Made by a program: the position numbers and the translations under genes. From the NCBI GenBank assembly GCA_019096195.1, contig JAGTXK010000136.1, forward strand, positions 124,001 through 188,000: a stretch of 64,000 nt of DNA. The letters run 5' to 3'. A model generated the notes under the pieces. That model was not told the origin of the DNA, did not search any database, and saw only the letters and a program-made list of their open reading frames with translations. Source of the DNA: Boletus sp. NGJ. Its lineage: Eukaryota > Basidiomycota > Agaricomycetes > Boletales > Boletaceae. This document shows positions 62,601-64,000 of the stretch, piece by piece. Position 1 is the stretch's first letter. Every line of letters starts with the position of its first letter.

Positions 62601-63071
62601 CGACGAAGAACTACCGTTATGGGAATCGGGTCAACAAGAGCGGGACGGAGGAGTGGGTTTACGCACGGAATCACCATAGCTGAGCACTCTGCCATCCTTG
62701 ATGTTGAGGTTGACGTGTGCGTTGGCCACCTGGATGCCACCAATGACTTGGCTGGCATAGACGTGCGTGACCCCGGTGGCGTGGTCGGTGTACGAGTCGG
62801 GACGAATGACGTATGCACGACCGGCCTGGAAGCCATCATACTGGCTCAGGAAGTCGCGTGCGACGGCATAGGCATTCCTGGTGACATCGACGGGTGCGAA
62901 TGCATGGACGTCGACAGACTCAAAGCGGGCATGAGGAAGATCGGGCCCGAATCCCAGAGACTTCCTGCGGGGGTATTCTCTGGCAGGAGTAAGAGGGGGA
63001 GGGAGTGAATGAGCGAGGGCATGTGCAGCGAGGCCGGCCAGAGCAAGGGTGACGGTGGTCAGACCGCGCAT
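59644..63071 (-). CDS. Fungalysin, secreted M36 metallopeptidase
   Basis: Secreted zinc protease with an inhibitory propeptide (FTP/PepSY type). About 12 exons on the minus strand. Start at 63071: [20 protein letters not shown] is a signal peptide. The propeptide contains [58 protein letters not shown] and [29 protein letters not shown]. The mature enzyme has [60 protein letters not shown], the zinc site [18 protein letters not shown] (HExxH) and [17 protein letters not shown] with the third ligand. It ends with a Pro/Glu linker ([20 protein letters not shown]) and [13 protein letters not shown]. The intron before [14 protein letters not shown] uses a GC donor (AAAG|GCAAGT). Every exon has a family-like frame and consistent phases, so the gene looks intact. 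Fungalysins often act in nutrition or host attack; a chitinase-cleaving role is known for some plant pathogens. Confidence 0.92.
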
Positions 63072-63944
63072 GGTGTCTGGCACGAGGGGGGATGGGCGAG
63101 ACAAGTTGAGTCAGTGCAGCTCTTTTTATTTAAGTAAAGTGGCAGGGTACGTAACAACGGACCCCTCCATATCGCCGCCTCCGATTGGTCGGATTGTTGT
63201 CACACGAGGGGGGTTGCGATGACAATAATCCCCTATCTGGACTCGGTCGTCTCTCTTTGCCTGCTTGTAACGTGTCGTACGGCGGTATTATTTGAAAAGT
63301 GGCTGGCATGGCACTGAATCTCCCTATAACGAGCAAGTTTCATATCTCTCTCACAGCTGGCTGGCTTGTCCCAATCTGTCCCTCTCACCGCGTGTGACTC
63401 GTGCGGCCAACACGCTGGCTTCGTGCTTGAAGCGGGCCTCCCTCGCACGGAACTCTAAACACGTACAACTAATTCCGAACCCTCCGTGCCCTTATCTGAC
63501 TCTTGCTTATCGAACTCACACTCACACATCACCGGGTGATAGTGATAACACCTCGGGATTCCCTTGCCTCATTTGTCCCATGCTCTGCCACGCCGCCTGA
63601 CATAAGAACATCCAGTCAGCGTTACAACCTCCCCTACAAATTACACGCTTGGAAATTCTTTTGTGCTGACTGCTAGTCGAACACAAGTATTTGTCCGATT
63701 TTGGTTCCCGAAGGCGTCTCTTTCATTGACCACTCATGCCAACAAGCGATTTTGAATTTCGAATCACCATTGTCTGGCTACATTGTCTCAAACGCACGAA
63801 AATCTTTGCTTCTCGCATCGACGGGGTTGCCGCCGATGGAACGAGTGCATTGTTAGAATGGATGATCGACGCCCTTGTCACGTCGAGCTACAAAGAGTCA
63901 TCGTTATCGCTCCACTTGTCCGGTTAACAATAACGGAGAAAGAA
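63072..63944. other. Intergenic, M36 promoter side
   Basis: Upstream of the fungalysin gene. TTTTTATTTAAG near 63122-63134 reads as a TATA-like element on the minus strand, about 50-60 bases from the start. A plus frame at 63736-63927 (MPTSDFEFRITIVWLHCLKR) has no recognised family. Confidence 0.5.
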
Positions 63945-64000
63945 ATGGCGGCGTCGTCGATCACGGAAGTCGAGGTCGGACTTTTCGCCGACGACCTAGA
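63945..64000 (+). CDS. Partial gene start at right edge
   Basis: An ATG in good context (AGAAATGGCG) opens a frame MAASSITEVEVGLFADDL that runs off the window or into an intron. Too short to identify. Confidence 0.4.
   Translation, partial: MAASSITEVEVGLFADDL

Overview
The window is nuclear DNA of a filamentous basidiomycete (Agaricomycetes). Genes are close-packed on both strands and cut by many short introns of about 46-80 bases. Several families are typical of this group: DUF6593, small SRA-YDG proteins, a BTB protein ending in a C-terminal cysteine region, M36 fungalysins and a long-form tyrosinase. The gene content fits a Rhizoctonia-like species, but that is inference. There are no rRNA genes, CRISPR arrays or intact transposons that I can see. 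Gene models below were spliced by eye; where I give exon phases, they close without frame errors.

Layout. 0-10.5 kb: tail of an amidohydrolase relic, a Byr4/Bfa1-type mitotic-exit GAP subunit (-), an unknown small gene (-), PCNA (+) and a BTB/POZ protein (-). 10.5-22.1 kb: an accessory, duplicated region. It has two near-identical DUF6593 genes (-), two SRA-YDG genes (+), one intact DPH2 (+), a broken DPH2 fragment, and several shared flanking blocks. 22.1-32.7 kb: a coiled-coil protein of unknown function (+), a ZIP zinc transporter (-), an unknown acidic protein with a possible CH-like C-terminus (-), and divergent from it a YPP1/TTC7-type TPR scaffold (+). 32.7-39 kb: gene-poor DNA around a tyrosinase (+) whose frame is interrupted twice. 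39-54.6 kb: a housekeeping block with TOM70 (-), a Rab18-type GTPase (-), CFIm25/NUDT21 (-), a SulP-STAS-cNMP transporter (+), a Dbl-type RhoGEF (-) and an alpha/beta hydrolase (-). 54.9-63.1 kb: an M36 fungalysin locus with one apparently intact gene (-) and the split remains of a tandem paralogue. The first bases of another gene lie at the right edge.

The core genes serve separate cell functions: DNA replication clamp, mitochondrial import, mRNA 3' processing, vesicle traffic, Rho signalling, vacuolar and zinc transport, PI4-kinase scaffolding and diphthamide synthesis. I see no biosynthetic cluster. The striking parts are the nested segmental duplication at 10.5-22 kb with its paired SRA-YDG and DUF6593 genes, a PCNA carrying about 105 extra charged residues inside domain 2, two well-supported GC-AG introns, and the decaying M36 array.
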